Shown here: in pieces, positions 1-11,157 of the stretch
Position numbering within the stretch: the stretch's first letter is position 1
How the letters are laid out: each line of letters starts with the position of its first letter
From: Fratercula arctica
Taxonomy: Eukaryota; Chordata; Aves; Charadriiformes; Alcidae
Direction: 5' to 3'
DNA length: 64,000 nt
Assembly (NCBI GenBank): GCA_947846985.1
Contig: CANTUZ010000004.1
Coordinates: forward strand, 53,793,672 to 53,857,671
Translations under genes and position numbers: made by a program
Notes under the pieces: generated by a model
The model's database searches: none
Seen by the model: only the letters and a program-made list of their open reading frames with translations
Told to the model about the DNA's origin: nothing

Positions 1-853
1 GCTTCTTGGTAAGGGAAAAAAAAACATCTGATATGTGAGCTAGAGTTGAAAAGGCTGTCTATGGCTTAAAAAAAAAAAAAGGAACAAAGCTACCAAAATG
101 CAGTGCAGTTTGTCAGTGGCTTACCTCTACGTTGAAATGTATTATTCTACTGAATCATTTTGATTTTTCATGATTTCTAGAGACAGTTTGCCTTAAGTGA
201 AATTAGTCCAGATTCTTTTAGTGTGAGCCAGAGAACAGCTTCAGGACACAGACTATCGTTAGCTTAGGAATTGCTTGGTCTTTACAAAGGTGCAGCTTCT
301 GACTCTGTAAACGTGGTTTGTAGTGGGAGAGAGAGGTGGGAGTTCTTTCCATTCAAGGCAGAATCCCCATTCATCTCTCAGACTCCTAGTCAGTCTGACT
401 ACATGCTGCTTCTTCTGCAAGTATTTTTAGCACATCAGATTAAAGGGTAGGAATAGGGTAACATAATGCTTCAAACTTTAGGTGAATCCTGGGATGAGGG
501 AGACGTGAAGAAACTACATTAAGCCATCTGAAGGTTTTGGTAACTTCAGTTAGAATGTTAACTGTTAATGTCAGATCATCAGCGTAACTTTAGCTCTATT
601 AAGTTGAAATACGTTTTTTCCATAGAACTAGAGGAGTTGGTGTAGATTTCAAGGTATCTGTAACAGTTCTGTATCATCAAGTAAAATTGTGAAGGACATT
701 TTACCCCAAACGTTTACAATATCATGTATCTTGTTAAAAACCTAAAAGAGAACAGATTATTGCTGAGGTTTTGGGGTTGTGTTTGGTTGGGGTTTTTTAA
801 TGCTTGTTTCCCTCAGCGGTGTAATCTCAGACCCTTCTCTTATTTCTTTTTAG
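1..853 (+). other. GRPEL1: GRPEL1 last intron (partial)
   Basis: This AT-rich non-coding sequence leads to a pyrimidine-rich tract and a TAG acceptor at 851-853, directly before the GRPEL1 last exon. The window opens inside the intron, so the upstream exons (mitochondrial targeting peptide and coiled-coil stalk) are off the left edge. No repeat or other gene was recognised in it. Confidence 0.8.
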
Positions 854-1200
854 GGATTCAGAGCTTCTGCAAGGACTTACTAGAAGTTGCAGACATTCTG
901 GAGAAAGCAACAGAAAGTGTTCCAAAAGAAGAAATTAAGGATGAAAATCCTCACCTGAAGAGCTTATACGAAGGTCTTGTTATGACAGAAGTACAGATTC
1001 AAAAAGTGTTTAAAAAACATGGCCTGCTCAGACTGAATCCTGTCGGAGCCAAGTTTGATCCCTATGAACACGAAGCGTTGTTCCATGCTCCCATGGAAGG
1101 GAAGGAGCCTGGCACTATTGCATTAGTATCCAAGATTGGCTATAAGCTGCATGGGCGTACACTGCGGCCTGCCTTGGTGGGTGTTGTGAAAGACGCTTAA
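854..1200 (+). CDS. GRPEL1: GrpE-like 1, mitochondrial; last coding exon
   Basis: GRPEL1 is the nucleotide-exchange factor of mitochondrial HSP70 (HSPA9) in the matrix. It drives ADP release during protein import and folding. The exon encodes about 115 residues, from GIQSFCKDLLEVADILEKAT to the stop TAA at 1198-1200. The first part is the end of the helical stalk and four-helix bundle. The second is the beta domain with the GrpE signature: FDPYEHEAL, then about twenty residues on, IGYKLHGRTLRPALVGVV. The wording is close to mammalian GRPEL1 rather than GRPEL2. The open frame extends upstream to 724, but a TTTTTAG acceptor at 847-853 and loss of similarity before GIQS show that 724-853 is intron. 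The exon starts in a split glycine codon. It lies tail-to-tail with TADA2B. Confidence 0.95.
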
Positions 1201-1765
1201 AATGCTTAATCTGAGAATTTAAAATGCCATACAACTATTAAACAGCTGGATGGTTTTTCTCTTACACCATGCTTTCCTCATTCCTCTGCCTCCTGAGAGG
1301 TTTATATGAATTGGTTGAGGTCTTCTAGTGAAAATGAAGCAGACAAATTCTTTTACTTAGTGGCCTTCAACATCACTGTTCCGTAAGCTCTCTTAAGTGT
1401 GAAATACAGGAGCCATTAAGCCCTCTAATGCTTTACATTAGATAGATAACATTTTTTTACCAAAGGTGCACTAAATTGAAAGCAACAAAATACAAGAATT
1501 TTCCCATCTCACGTTTATCACTATGTGCAGATTGAAAATCCAAATAGTGGTTCAGACACTTCCTTTTGTTTTATAGAATGTAACATTGCAGAAGTGGGTG
1601 AAATAGTACAAATAACCTGTTTTCTGCAAGCATCCATCAGCTTTTACACACATGTGATAAATGCCCTTTTTTGTCTATTCAGAAATAATTTTTCCTAACA
1701 ACTGAAATTGAAGCCTTTGTGAATTCTGACCTGTAAATAAAAGGCAATGGAGAGTAGACAACTTT
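1201..1765 (+). other. GRPEL1: GRPEL1 3' UTR
   Basis: This is the non-coding sequence after the TAA stop, up to about 25 bases past the first good AATAAA signal. It is AT-rich and has no recognised repeat. The exact cleavage site is inferred. Confidence 0.65.
1736..1741 (+). terminator. GRPEL1: GRPEL1 poly(A) signal AATAAA
   Basis: A canonical AATAAA lies 535 bases after the GRPEL1 stop and is followed by a U/GU-rich stretch (about 1760-1795). It is the most likely 3' end of the transcript. Confidence 0.65.
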
Positions 1766-4700
1766 TGTAATTGTTTACCCTTTTTGTTCTGTAGTAATGT
1801 TGACTCAAGAAAACCATCTAATACTTGTATGGCATTGAAGAACCAATAGAATTTATCCTATCTCTGGATTTTTAATTTAATATTGTATAAATTGGTTTAA
1901 ACAATTTTGATAGTCTTGTAACTTCCAAGCGTTACAATCAGTTTGTTATGCAAACTGTAGTTGCAACCCTGCTGAAAGCCAGAATACCCAAAGAAGTGAG
2001 TAGCTGAGTTTGGTATATGCTGTCTTTTAGAATTACATAAATAACTGCATGTAAGTGGCTCAAACAAAAATGTGAACTTAGTTTCATCTTCATTTCTTGC
2101 ATTTACTCAGCTTGGATCTTAAGTTGCAACAGAACTTTTCCCATATGCAGCTCTCACTGTGTCTAAGTCCAGCTGCTGCTCCCAATCCTGCAGAATCAGG
2201 CTAAAATACAATATGTGATTAACCGAATGCTTTGTCCTACATTTGTCTGGTCACCTGGATAGGAGTGGATGGAACTTGGCAAATTGCACAACTGACAAAG
2301 CATCTGTCCTCTTGTATCCTCAAAGCCCACACATTTAACACACAGGACAGAAACTTCAAACTTATGCATGTTATTAGGACCTGTTAAACAGTAAGTACTT
2401 CTGAATTTTTCACCCTTGTTTCTGATTGTCTTGGATTAAGAACCTTTTTACCTTAGGGGTTTTTTTGGGTTTTTTTTTTTTTTTTTGGTTCAGATGCAGA
2501 GTTGCCAACAGCTTACTGAACAGTAGGCCTTCTTATGGTGAGAAGTGATTACGTGTCCCATAAGACATTTTTTCCAGTGCTGGTTTGTCTCATGGGAATC
2601 AGAGTTAACTAGGAACAATCTAAGCACATACTACCGTTTGGGGATTAACCACGTTTAAGGATTCATTCATTCTTTCTCAACTCTTAAGAAAGTCAGTCAA
2701 TGCTTTGACTGGGCAGGGGAGGGAGGATAATTTTTGGTGTGCGTGAAAAGACAACTACAGTGCAAAGATTGAATGTAAAACTACAGAAAAAAAAATAAAA
2801 AAGGGGGCTCCCTATAATTAAATTCAATTTGGAAGTAACTTTCTTCCATCTGGGCAAGAGCAGGCTGTAGCTGTGCGAAGCAGGATTGAAGAAACAGTTT
2901 TCTTGCACTCTGATTGGAACCTGTGCTCAACTACTATGCCATAAAGGGACCAGGGTCAATTTATGTTCCTCTTCAGAACTGTCACGTGTTGTTCTGTCCC
3001 CTCCCAACCCCACTATCTAAACTAAATCTAATAGTAACTTCATTAGTATAGAAGTTTTTCCAGTAGGGTAATTAAAACGGGCAGCTTCTTACCTGGCAGA
3101 TTAAGATTTTGTTAATGAGCTTCACAGCACCTCACACAAACTGTCTTTTTTGGACTACGTTACTTCATTCAGGGTATTTCTAAACACAAGTTATTGTTAC
3201 ATGTTCAACACAAGACTCAAACTAGTATCTTTAAAGCTCATAACTATCTCAAGTGATTCCTTTTCCTCTGCCTGCCCTTTCAGAGCTTCAGTCTTTACCA
3301 AGAGCTCAAACCACCTCCCACTCTGCCATCCAACAATAAGAAGCACTGAAGAAATCAAAGACCAGAGGAAGGTGGCTCTGAAATTTAAGCATAAGAGCAG
3401 CCAACAAAGCTACCACCAGTACCTCTGGTCTAGCTATTTCATAAAGACCACTTCTCCACCTATCATCATTTGGCTAAATGCATCTCCATTTGTTATTGCA
3501 AAGACTTCAACCGTTTTCTTCATTACACAAGCTACGTTACCATTAAATCAATAATAGAAAGAAACTTTAATACAAGTTTATTTACCAATATACAATGCAA
3601 AAACCTAGTAAAATGCTGAGTGTGCACAACATCAGATAGGTTTTACATGATTTCAGCACAGGCATTTGTGTGTCTGGCACAGCTACACCAGGACACTATT
3701 CAAATGAGTGCAACATTCCCTTTAAGGAAGCAGCTGATGAGCTGAACATGCTCACCAGGTACCTTCCTTCACAGTATTTAATGTGTCATCACTTAAGAGC
3801 AATTGGGGCACATGCAAAAACATTTTGCAAGATGAGATAGTAAACCAAAAAGCTAATGAAATCCGTTACAGTTGCAAAGAACTTTGATGCAGCCGCCGCA
3901 CAAGAGAATAATGGCAGAGTGCTTAGTTTGTGTGATTTACAAGGCAGTTTACGGTCAAAGGCTCGTGCAAACCTACTAACGCTGTTCTTAATCTTGCTGG
4001 GACTGCAACGGAACGTAGGGCAGGAGGGTTTGTGTCCAGAATACTCTGTAACAAGCCCTTCTGTGCTGGGTAGTACACACAGAATAGAGATTAATGCTCT
4101 CTTGTTACCTAGCGAGCAAATACTACTGTAAAACATCAGTGGGACTGGACTGAGTGAAGTAAACATACAGCATTAAAACAGACTTATTGCTGCCTCTATC
4201 AGTAGCAGATCAGTATTTTGAATAGCTTATGGAGTGACACTTTTTCATAGGCTTACATCAATGCTGTTAGGACAGATACTATCATTAGTAATATCTTTAA
4301 TTAGAAAAGTCAAGAGCATTAAGCATATAAAACACCTTTTCATTAGCAACATGAAGGCGAGGTTATTCGTACAGTACAGGAAGCACTTCCAGATAACAGA
4401 AGATACGAAGTTGAAGAGCTCTTTGCCATGTTTTTTTTTCTCAGCCCCTTCACCACAGAAGAGAAGCAGCGTAGTTCTAGTAAGTTGCTGGATTAACATA
4501 ACTGCATCTCAATTTAAAAACAAACAAACAATCAAACAAAAAAACAGCAGCTCATAACAAAGGAATGCTTAGACTAAATCAGTTCCATATGAAAATATGG
4601 AACAGCAGCATCCTCTAGTGCAAGTCACCTTTAAAATTAAAAGCATAGCTGACAATGAGACATTGCTTCTAGGGAAGCCCTTTCCAAGGGACTAGTATTT

Positions 4701-7376
4701 GCTAAAGCAAACATTTACCACCTTGAATTTACTTGCAAGTATAAAATAAATATTGATATCCATATTTCATACATTAAAAATACTTTATTTTACATTCATT
4801 TTGATGTTCAATAAGTTACGTCTAGCACCAAAGAAACATTTTGGAGGGGCTGAGGAATTAAGAAACTACAAAACATAAATGCAGAATTCACTTCAACATT
4901 TAAGTGACTCATTGGTGCCTAGATTTTTTTTTTTAAGTTACTGTTCAGATGGGCTTTAGACTATTGCTTCAGTTAGACTTAGATGTGCCAAAACAGTGTA
5001 GAAATATAAAAATCACAGATTTGAGAAAATAATAATTAAAAAAAAAAACCCTCAGTTCTTTTAAACTCCCAGCTACGTGCAGAGTTGAGGCTCCAGAACA
5101 CTTATCAGTAATGGTATGTTATGGCAGTTAGGTAACAAGTTACAGGAAGAACCAAATTGCATAACTAGAATACTAGAAAGAAAGGCTGAGTTTCCTTTCC
5201 ACGGGAGTAGGACAGAGAAAATAACCAAGGGTTTACACCTTATGAACTTGTGTGCTCTTTGTACATGCATACAGGGTGGAAGTGGGTCTTAAAGCTACTC
5301 AGCACATTGCAGTTAGTTCCACTGCTGCCAAGCAGAGACAGTTTTGGCTCAAGTACTCCACAAGAAGCCACCTACAGGTAAACCAAACAAAATATTACAT
5401 CCGAGAGGACATAGCCCTTACCTTTTTTGAAGGGACATAACATCACAAGCTCAAAAGAAAAAGGCACTAGAGTTTTGGTTTTTTCTTCCATAGAAATGCT
5501 GGCTTTGTAATTGTACCCCTTTTATTCTAAACTCACTGGTAACGCTATTTTGGTAATGCTGGATACATTAACTAAAACCCAGTTCTGATCAGTATACCTC
5601 TGCCAAGGTGCAGAATTAATACTGTTTTAAGATTTTGTGGTATCCTCACTGACTACAGCCCAAAGCATCAAACCGAGATGTTGTTTCCAGTGCTTGCACT
5701 TGTTCGGAAGCCAGCCAAGTTCCACATTTTGGCACACCTGCATTCCAGGAGACCTGCCCAACTGGCCTCCAGTCACAGCTTCCTGCTCTGGACATGAGCA
5801 GCAGACAGGCTTAGGCACAAGTAACACTGTGCCGTCTTCCATGCGGCAACCACCAATTTTTATTCATTTGATTAAATACCACCATGGGAATTTAAGGATG
5901 AAGTGAGTATAAAAATCCTTTTTAGTCCTCCTTCAACATCTTTCCCTTAATCGGTACAGTACTGTGGATGTGGCATTTCTGTTACGCACTGTGTTATATT
6001 GCCAGCTGGCGCCTGTCACAAGCACCCCGTTGAGACCATAGTCATTAAGAGTTGTGACGAGTTACCTCTCAAGGTGCACTGTTCTTCCTGCACTGGGCTG
6101 CGTTCACAGTTCTCCTACCATGTCAGTAATTTCAACATGTTTAGTCCGGTACATTTCAAGTTACGTGCAATTAGAACCCTGTAATGGCTTGATTTACAGC
6201 TCTGTACTTTAGGACCAGACCATGCTAGCTGTGTATTATTTTTACCTAATCTGTATCACTTCTCATTTTTGTTTTTAAAAACCAATCTCAGTCATTATGC
6301 TGTTTGAGAATCTCACTCCCTGTCCCTCCCAATCAAATCCAGAAGGAGACCGCTACACCTCCTCAGCCCGTAGAAGCTTGGAAGTTACAGATCTCAAAGA
6401 AGGAGGAGCAGGCTCCCCCCACAAGAAGAAATTGTGATTTTGCTTCCTGGGGCACCCAACCCCTTCAAGAAAACTCATTGCCTATTTTTCCCAAACCCCA
6501 TTTCTGGCCCAAATCAGCTACTACACAGTAGTGCTGACCCCTCCTCCGGAACAGAGCACCACAGCTGCCCTGTACTGCAACTTTGCTATGAATGAATTAA
6601 CATCGAAGCTTCAGTGGGGTCTGTTTCAGCAAAAACTCACATCAAAGCTATGTCTGGACCACGTGGGTGGGAAGGTAATAGCTCTTCAAGAACCCTTTCC
6701 ACAGCACAAGTACCTGGAGGCATCTCACCTACCACATTTCATTCCTTCTACTCCCTGCCATGGCTCATCCCTGCTGTATTCTCAACAGAAACTCCCACCC
6801 CACTGTCCCAGCGCCTCGGCTGTAGTTACTAAGGAGAACGTTCTGAAACCTTAGCAATGGTCACAAAAATCCCCGCTCAGCATGCTCCTGAGCTCAGGAC
6901 TTTTGCAAGCTTCACTTTGCTGCCAGCATTATGCCAAAAAAAAAAAAAAAAAAACAAACCACCAAACCAAAAACAAACCAAAAAAAAAGGGAGAAGAAGG
7001 TTTCATTTGCTGAAAACTATCTCCCCCCTTCAAAAAAACAAGCAAGGATTACACAGATATTCATTTGTCCAGCAGCAAGGAGTAAAGCACTCTGGGACTA
7101 CTGGACTTGAATAAGTTCACATGAAAGAAATCTGTTCTAATAATGTACCAAAAAGCAGTGAAATCCAAATAAGTTTCACAATTAAGTATTTTCCATGATC
7201 CAAAGCTAAAGTCTATTTGAACCATGGATCATGAATACTGTGGGGGTTTATACATTTGCTTTTTTTGTTGTTTTTAAGTGACATAATTTCTGTATCTTTG
7301 GGGAGGGAAGGAAAAAATAACAGAGTCCTTGAGGCTTTAATGGGCCTCTGCTGTGTTTTTTCAGATCAGCTGAGTT
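1766..7376 (-). other. GRPEL1/TADA2B convergent interval and probable TADA2B 3' UTR
   Basis: No coding region could be supported here. Short open frames on both strands show no family features and are treated as chance. Homopolymer tracts occur at 2470-2486 (T17) and 6936-6954 (A19). The right-hand part, from 7376 down to about 3.6 kb, is probably TADA2B 3' UTR, because the first minus-strand AATAAA signals of note are at 4784-4789 and 3577-3582. The 5' limit of that UTR is inferred. Confidence 0.45.
3577..3582 (-). terminator. TADA2B: candidate TADA2B poly(A) signal
   Basis: TTTATT on the plus strand reads AATAAA on the minus strand, 3.8 kb past the TADA2B stop. It is followed on that strand by a U-rich stretch (about 3555-3575). 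A competing signal lies at 4784-4789. The choice between them is a guess without transcript data. Confidence 0.3.
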
Positions 7377-8369
7377 TCATGAAGCATCCCTGGATATCCA
7401 ACCACTTTCTGTGAGAAAGTTTAAAATCCTTTTCTTCAGTACCTTATCTAAGTAACTGGGAAGGCGACTCTTTGAAGGAATTCCTTGTCTTTTTTGGAGA
7501 TGGTCTTTAATGATTATAGTTTTTACAGTCACATAACGCGCAGGACTCAAATTTAGAGAGCTGCAGAGCACCTTTTCCCGGTCCGATAAGAGTTCAAAGC
7601 CAGGCAGGTTTTCAATGGCAGCAAATTCACCCTCTTTACCGTCTTCCTTCCCTCTCTTAGAACTAGCTATGTTTTTGTTCTCCTTCCTCTTTTCCCGTTT
7701 ATGCCTGGCTGCCTCGTATTCTGCCGACTCTTCCATTTTGGTGATTCCATTTCGGCGATACCGCTGCAGCTCCCGAATCTTTGCTCGAAGTATCCTCTCC
7801 TTGTGCATGTTCTCAAAGAAGTCTTCAAACTCCTTGCAAGACATGAACTGGTACAGAGGCCTCAGTTTCAGCCTCAACTCCTTCTCTTCTTTTGTGATCT
7901 TTCGTTTGGGAGCTTTCTCCTTGTCCTTTTTATCCTTCCCCAGAAAGGCCGGTACCAAGTTATAGTCTCGCGCAATGTTCTTCCGCCGTTGCCTCTCCTT
8001 GAGTTTCCTTACGTACATGTCTACGTGAGCTCTTTTTAACTCTATTTCCACATCATCATCATCGTAGTTCACCGAAAGGCCACTGATCAGAGTCTCCGCA
8101 TCTTGATCATATTCAATCTCGTAGTCATCCCGAAGCGGCATGTATCCCAGCTGCTGCTGCTCAGCCACCGATATATCCAATGGTGGGAGCGGCGTGGTCA
8201 AGCTAGGAGAAAGCGGGCCACCGCTAGGACACGTGTGATCCGTTACTCTGTTGGGAATAGTGTCAGGGATGCAGGCTTTTCCCAGGTTGCCATGGATATA
8301 CATGCTCACATAGTGTTCCATCACCTCCTGAGGCGTTCGGGAGGCTCCCACGTGAGCAGCCATATCCTC
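7377..8369 (-). CDS. TADA2B: TADA2B exon 2 (most of SANT, middle region, SWIRM)
   Basis: This exon runs from a CCCATTTAG acceptor (AG at 8370-8371 on the minus strand) into EDMAAHVG. The ATG at 8361-8363 is an internal methionine and not the start, because ED and exon 1 precede it in frame. The stop TGA is at 7377-7379. It encodes 330 residues, ending in the SWIRM-type helical domain. Confidence 0.95.
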   Translation of the reverse strand, partial: EDMAAHVGASRTPQEVMEHYVSMYIHGNLGKACIPDTIPNRVTDHTCPSGGPLSPSLTTPLPPLDISVAEQQQLGYMPLRDDYEIEYDQDAETLISGLSVNYDDDDVEIELKRAHVDMYVRKLKERQRRKNIARDYNLVPAFLGKDKKDKEKAPKRKITKEEKELRLKLRPLYQFMSCKEFEDFFENMHKERILRAKIRELQRYRRNGITKMEESAEYEAARHKREKRKENKNIASSKRGKEDGKEGEFAAIENLPGFELLSDREKVLCSSLNLSPARYVTVKTIIIKDHLQKRQGIPSKSRLPSYLDKVLKKRILNFLTESGWISRDAS

Positions 8370-9709
8370 CTAAATGGGAAATAAGGAGGAGCGATAAAAT
8401 GATTCCCATTACATCTCCAGCATAATGTGCACTCAGGTAACAGCATGACTTCTTGTTCCCTGCTCCTCAAAAGCCAACTCACAATGCCTAAGCTTTTCTA
8501 GCAATACTGAAGTTAACTGCGTTTCCATCAGATCTGCATTTTTAGGTCCAGGTAAGTATTTACAAGTGCACAGGGGCATGTAAGCCATGGAAAGAGCTCA
8601 GGAACATCACTAAGGCAAGCTGCATCAGATCCTCTAGCACAGGAACACTATCGAGACACTGGATCCCCATGCTGATTCCTGAGCAACCATCACTCAAAAA
8701 GTCAGCTTACCATCACCAGGAAGCTGCCTCAGTCCCAAGCCAGCACTGAGATGACTACGTCTTTGAATTTTGCTCATTTATATTGCATTGCCAAAGTACT
8801 TTTAGAGCAATACAGAAATAAAGAAAGATAGTATTTACAGTAAGAAAAATAGCATTTACTCTTTTCTAGTTATTTAAGAACTAAAACTAAAATAACAAAC
8901 TTCAAGATTTTCAAAAAGGCTTTACATTTAATGAAGTTACATATAATGAAGCATAATATTATTGAGTAACAATGAATCAAATTACGATGCTTTTCACTGC
9001 TGCATTTTTAAAACGAGCCTGACTGTACAGCACACAGAGGGCAAGCAGTAACTTTGCAGCTGTGACATACTGAAGAAAAAGACAGTAAGCAGAAGAGGTG
9101 ATAGATCTGTAACGCAGACAGGCTGGGGGGAAGGCACAGGCTGGAACCTGAGGTAGCGGCAGGTCTGAGAAGCCTGAAGTGCTGCTTGAAGCACCCCTTC
9201 TCCCGCAGGTAGCCCACGTAAGGCCACCAACCCAGCAGGCGGCCAACAGCACCTCCAGCCAGCCAGGCCGCAGTCCCCGCACCGCCTCGGAGCGGGAGGT
9301 GACAGCGGGGCCTCCTGTCAGGGTGCCGCGCGCCCCTCGCCGCTGCCAGGCCCGCGGGCCCCCTCAGCCCAGGCCGGCGGCCCCCCGCTGCCCCCCGCCC
9401 GCCGCCCCAGGCCCAGGGAGCGCCCGCCGCGGCACTTACCCAGTTGCCGAAGCCGAACTGCTCGATGGCGTCCAGCAGCAGCTGCTCCTCCCGGCTGCTC
9501 CAGCCGCCCTCGGCCTCGGCGCCCCAGAGGGTGAAGCGGCCGCCGTCGACGAGCTGGTAGCCGTGCCATCGTCGGTGCGGGCCGATCTCGGCGCCCGCCG
9601 AGAAGCAGTCGGGACAGAGCTCGATGTCGGCGCACTCAGTGCAGCGGAAGCGGAGGGAGCTCACCTCGGCCAGGCAGTACACGCAGTACTTCTTCCCCAG
9701 TTCCGCCAT
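7377..9709 (-). CDS. TADA2B: transcriptional adapter 2-beta (ADA2B), complete gene, two coding exons
   Basis: TADA2B is a subunit of the nuclear SAGA-type histone acetyltransferase module, with GCN5/PCAF, TADA3 and SGF29. The coding exons are 9440-9709 (270 nt) and 7377-8369 (993 nt). They join in phase 0 to give 420 residues, the length I know for the human protein. Domains in order: a ZZ zinc finger (about residues 5-52; C9, C12, C23, C26, C32, C35, H45, H49); a SANT domain (about 68-118, beginning GGWSSREEQLL and crossing the exon junction at W90); a basic and acidic middle (DYDDDDVEIELKRAH region and a KKDKEK stretch); and a C-terminal SWIRM-like domain (about 335-420, FELLSDREKVLC to the end). 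The start ATG at 9707-9709 is the first codon of the conserved MAELGKKYCVYC motif. The gene is divergent from CCDC96. Confidence 0.96.
8370..9439 (-). other. TADA2B: TADA2B intron 1
   Basis: This 1070-base GT...AG intron has donor GTAAGT (9434-9439) and its acceptor AG at 8370-8371. The donor-proximal 250 bases are very GC-rich (CpG island). The remainder is AT-rich, with no recognised repeat. The exon 1 frame happens to stay open for about 430 bases into the intron. Confidence 0.9.
9440..9709 (-). CDS. TADA2B: TADA2B exon 1 (ZZ finger and start of SANT)
   Basis: This exon encodes residues 1-90 and ends FGFGNW just before GTAAGT. The eight zinc ligands of the ZZ finger are all present (C9, C12, C23, C26, C32, C35, H45, H49). 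The start codon context on the minus strand is AAGATGG, a good initiation context. Confidence 0.95.
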
Positions 9710-10108
9710 CTTACCCCGCCCGCCGGCCGGCCGCGCGCACGCGCCGGCACGCCCCTACCTCGGCACCGCCAATGGCCGCCCGCCCGGAGGGCGGGGCCCG
9801 CCGGCGGGCGGCCAATGGGGGCGGAGGACTCGGCCCTCCCCTCGGATCCCTGGCCAATGGGGCCAATGCGCCTGGGCGCGGGGAGTATCAAAACGAATGA
9901 GCGGCTACGATTGGCCGCGCGCGATCCGTCTATCCTTTTCCTCCGGCCAATCGGAGAGGCGACCCCGAGCGACCCCGTCGCTGAGTGGTTGGCCGGGGCG
10001 AGGGGGCGCGGCCGAGCCGGCGCCACGGGGAGAGGGGCGGGGCGGGGCCGCCCGCCGGGGCCGAGTCCCGTTTCCCGGGCAACGGAGGAAGCGGGGAGCA
10101 GCCCGGCC
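9710..10108. promoter_or_regulatory. bidirectional promoter between TADA2B and CCDC96 with six CCAAT boxes
   Basis: The two start codons face away from each other across 399 bases. CCAAT pentamers lie at 9769-9773, 9812-9816, 9854-9858, 9863-9867 and 9947-9951, and the reverse ATTGG at 9910-9914. There is no obvious TATA box in the core. CCAAT clusters are the usual binding sites of NF-Y, a hallmark of divergent CpG-island promoters. Transcription start sites cannot be placed from sequence. Confidence 0.8.
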
Positions 10109-11157
10109 ATGGCGGCGGCCGGCGGGCCAGGGCCAGAGCGCCCCGAGGGGCCGCTGGGGCGCGGGGAGCTGAGCCCGGGTGCCCCAGGGGAGTCGCCGGG
10201 GCCCGAGGTACTAGACGGGCCCGGGGAGCCCGCAGAACCGAGGCCGGAGGAGCCTCCGGGGCCGGAGGAGCCACAGCCCTGCGAGCCACAGGAGCCGGGG
10301 CCGGAGGAGCCGTCAGAGCCGGAGGTCGCGGCGGGACCGCCGGGGCCTTCGGAGCCGCCAGGGCCGGGCCGGAGGTCGCAGAGGGACCGCCGGGGCCCTC
10401 GGAGTCGCCAGAGCCTTGGCAACGACCGGAGCCGTCGGGGCCGGAGATCGCAGAGGGACCGCCGGGGCCCTCGAAGCCGTCAGCGCCGGAGGTCGCAGCG
10501 GGACTGCCGGGGCCCTCGGAGGCCTCGCCAGCAGCCGTCGGTGCCGGGGAGGAGGGGGAGGCGGCGGCGACGAGCAGCGGGAACGGTGCCGCGGGAGAGA
10601 CGCCTCCCGCCGCTCGGCCTAAGGAGGCCCCAGTCCCCCCTGGCGAGGCCGAGCGGAGGAGCGGCGAGGCGGCTGGCGAGGCGGCCGCGGAGCAGCGGGA
10701 CGTGGCGGAGGAGGGCGAGGAGGAGCGGCGGGAGCGGGCGGAGCTGCTGGTGCAGCACCGCGCGCTGGCGGCCGAGCGGGAGCGGCTGCGTCAGGCCAGC
10801 GCCCGCCTGCAGCTGCGGCTGGGCGAGCTGCTGCGGCTGCGGCGGGGCGAGGGGCCGCGGGCGGAGGCTGGAGCGGACTGGCCGCAGCGGTACGGCGAGC
10901 ACCTGCGGCGGCTGCAGGAGCTGCGGGAGCAGCGGGAGCGGGTGGCCGCCGCCTGCCGGGAGCGGGAGGCGGTCCGGCGGCGGGGCGGCGACGAGCGGCA
11001 GGCCCGGGCCCAGGCGGAGTGGGCCGCCTTCCAGGCCCGCAAGAAGGCGGTGACCGTCTTCAGCCTCGGGCGGCGACTGGGCAGCAAGGAGGCGGCGGCC
11101 AGGGCGGTGGAGCGCATCCAGGCCCGTGAAGGGGACAAGGAGCAACAAGTGCGTGAG
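10109..11157 (+). CDS. CCDC96: CCDC96 exon 1
   Basis: The N-terminal part is read from the ATG at 10109 up to about 10370. After that, similarity to the family continues one frame lower (codons starting at positions equal to 1 mod 3) through ERRERAELLVQHRALAAERE and the rest of the coiled coil, to EQQVRE at the GTGAGG donor (11158). The coiled-coil frame has no convincing start of its own: its only upstream ATG, at 9985, lies in the promoter and would give a Gly/Ala/Arg-rich leader unlike the family. Confidence 0.8.

Larger units (their letters stand above)
9200..11150. promoter_or_regulatory. CpG island over the TADA2B/CCDC96 divergent start region
   Basis: This is a dense GC- and CpG-rich stretch covering TADA2B exon 1, the shared promoter and CCDC96 exon 1. 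It contrasts sharply with the AT-rich flanks. It explains the many long but meaningless open frames on both strands here. Boundaries are by eye. Confidence 0.8.

Noticed and set aside
3150..3554. 134-codon plus-strand frame in the GRPEL1/TADA2B interval
   Set aside because: No motif, no good start context and no neighbouring exons; probably chance within UTR sequence.
7615..8384. Plus-strand frames opposite TADA2B exon 2
   Set aside because: They are antisense shadows of a conserved coding exon.
9008..9709. TADA2B exon 1 frame running on for 233 codons
   Set aside because: The GTAAGT donor at 9434-9439 and exact continuation of the SANT domain in exon 2 show that the extension is intron. 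Intron retention would remain possible but is unsupported.
9985..10108. Alternative CCDC96 start at 9985 in the coiled-coil frame
   Set aside because: It lies in the promoter between CCAAT boxes and the main ATG, and gives a Gly/Ala/Arg leader unlike the acidic N terminus of the family.
9179..11053. 624-codon plus-strand open frame across TADA2B exon 1 and CCDC96 exon 1
   Set aside because: It is a composition effect of the CpG island. Only the part from 10109 to about 10370 is meaningful, as the CCDC96 N terminus; the rest is antisense to TADA2B or out of frame with the coiled coil.
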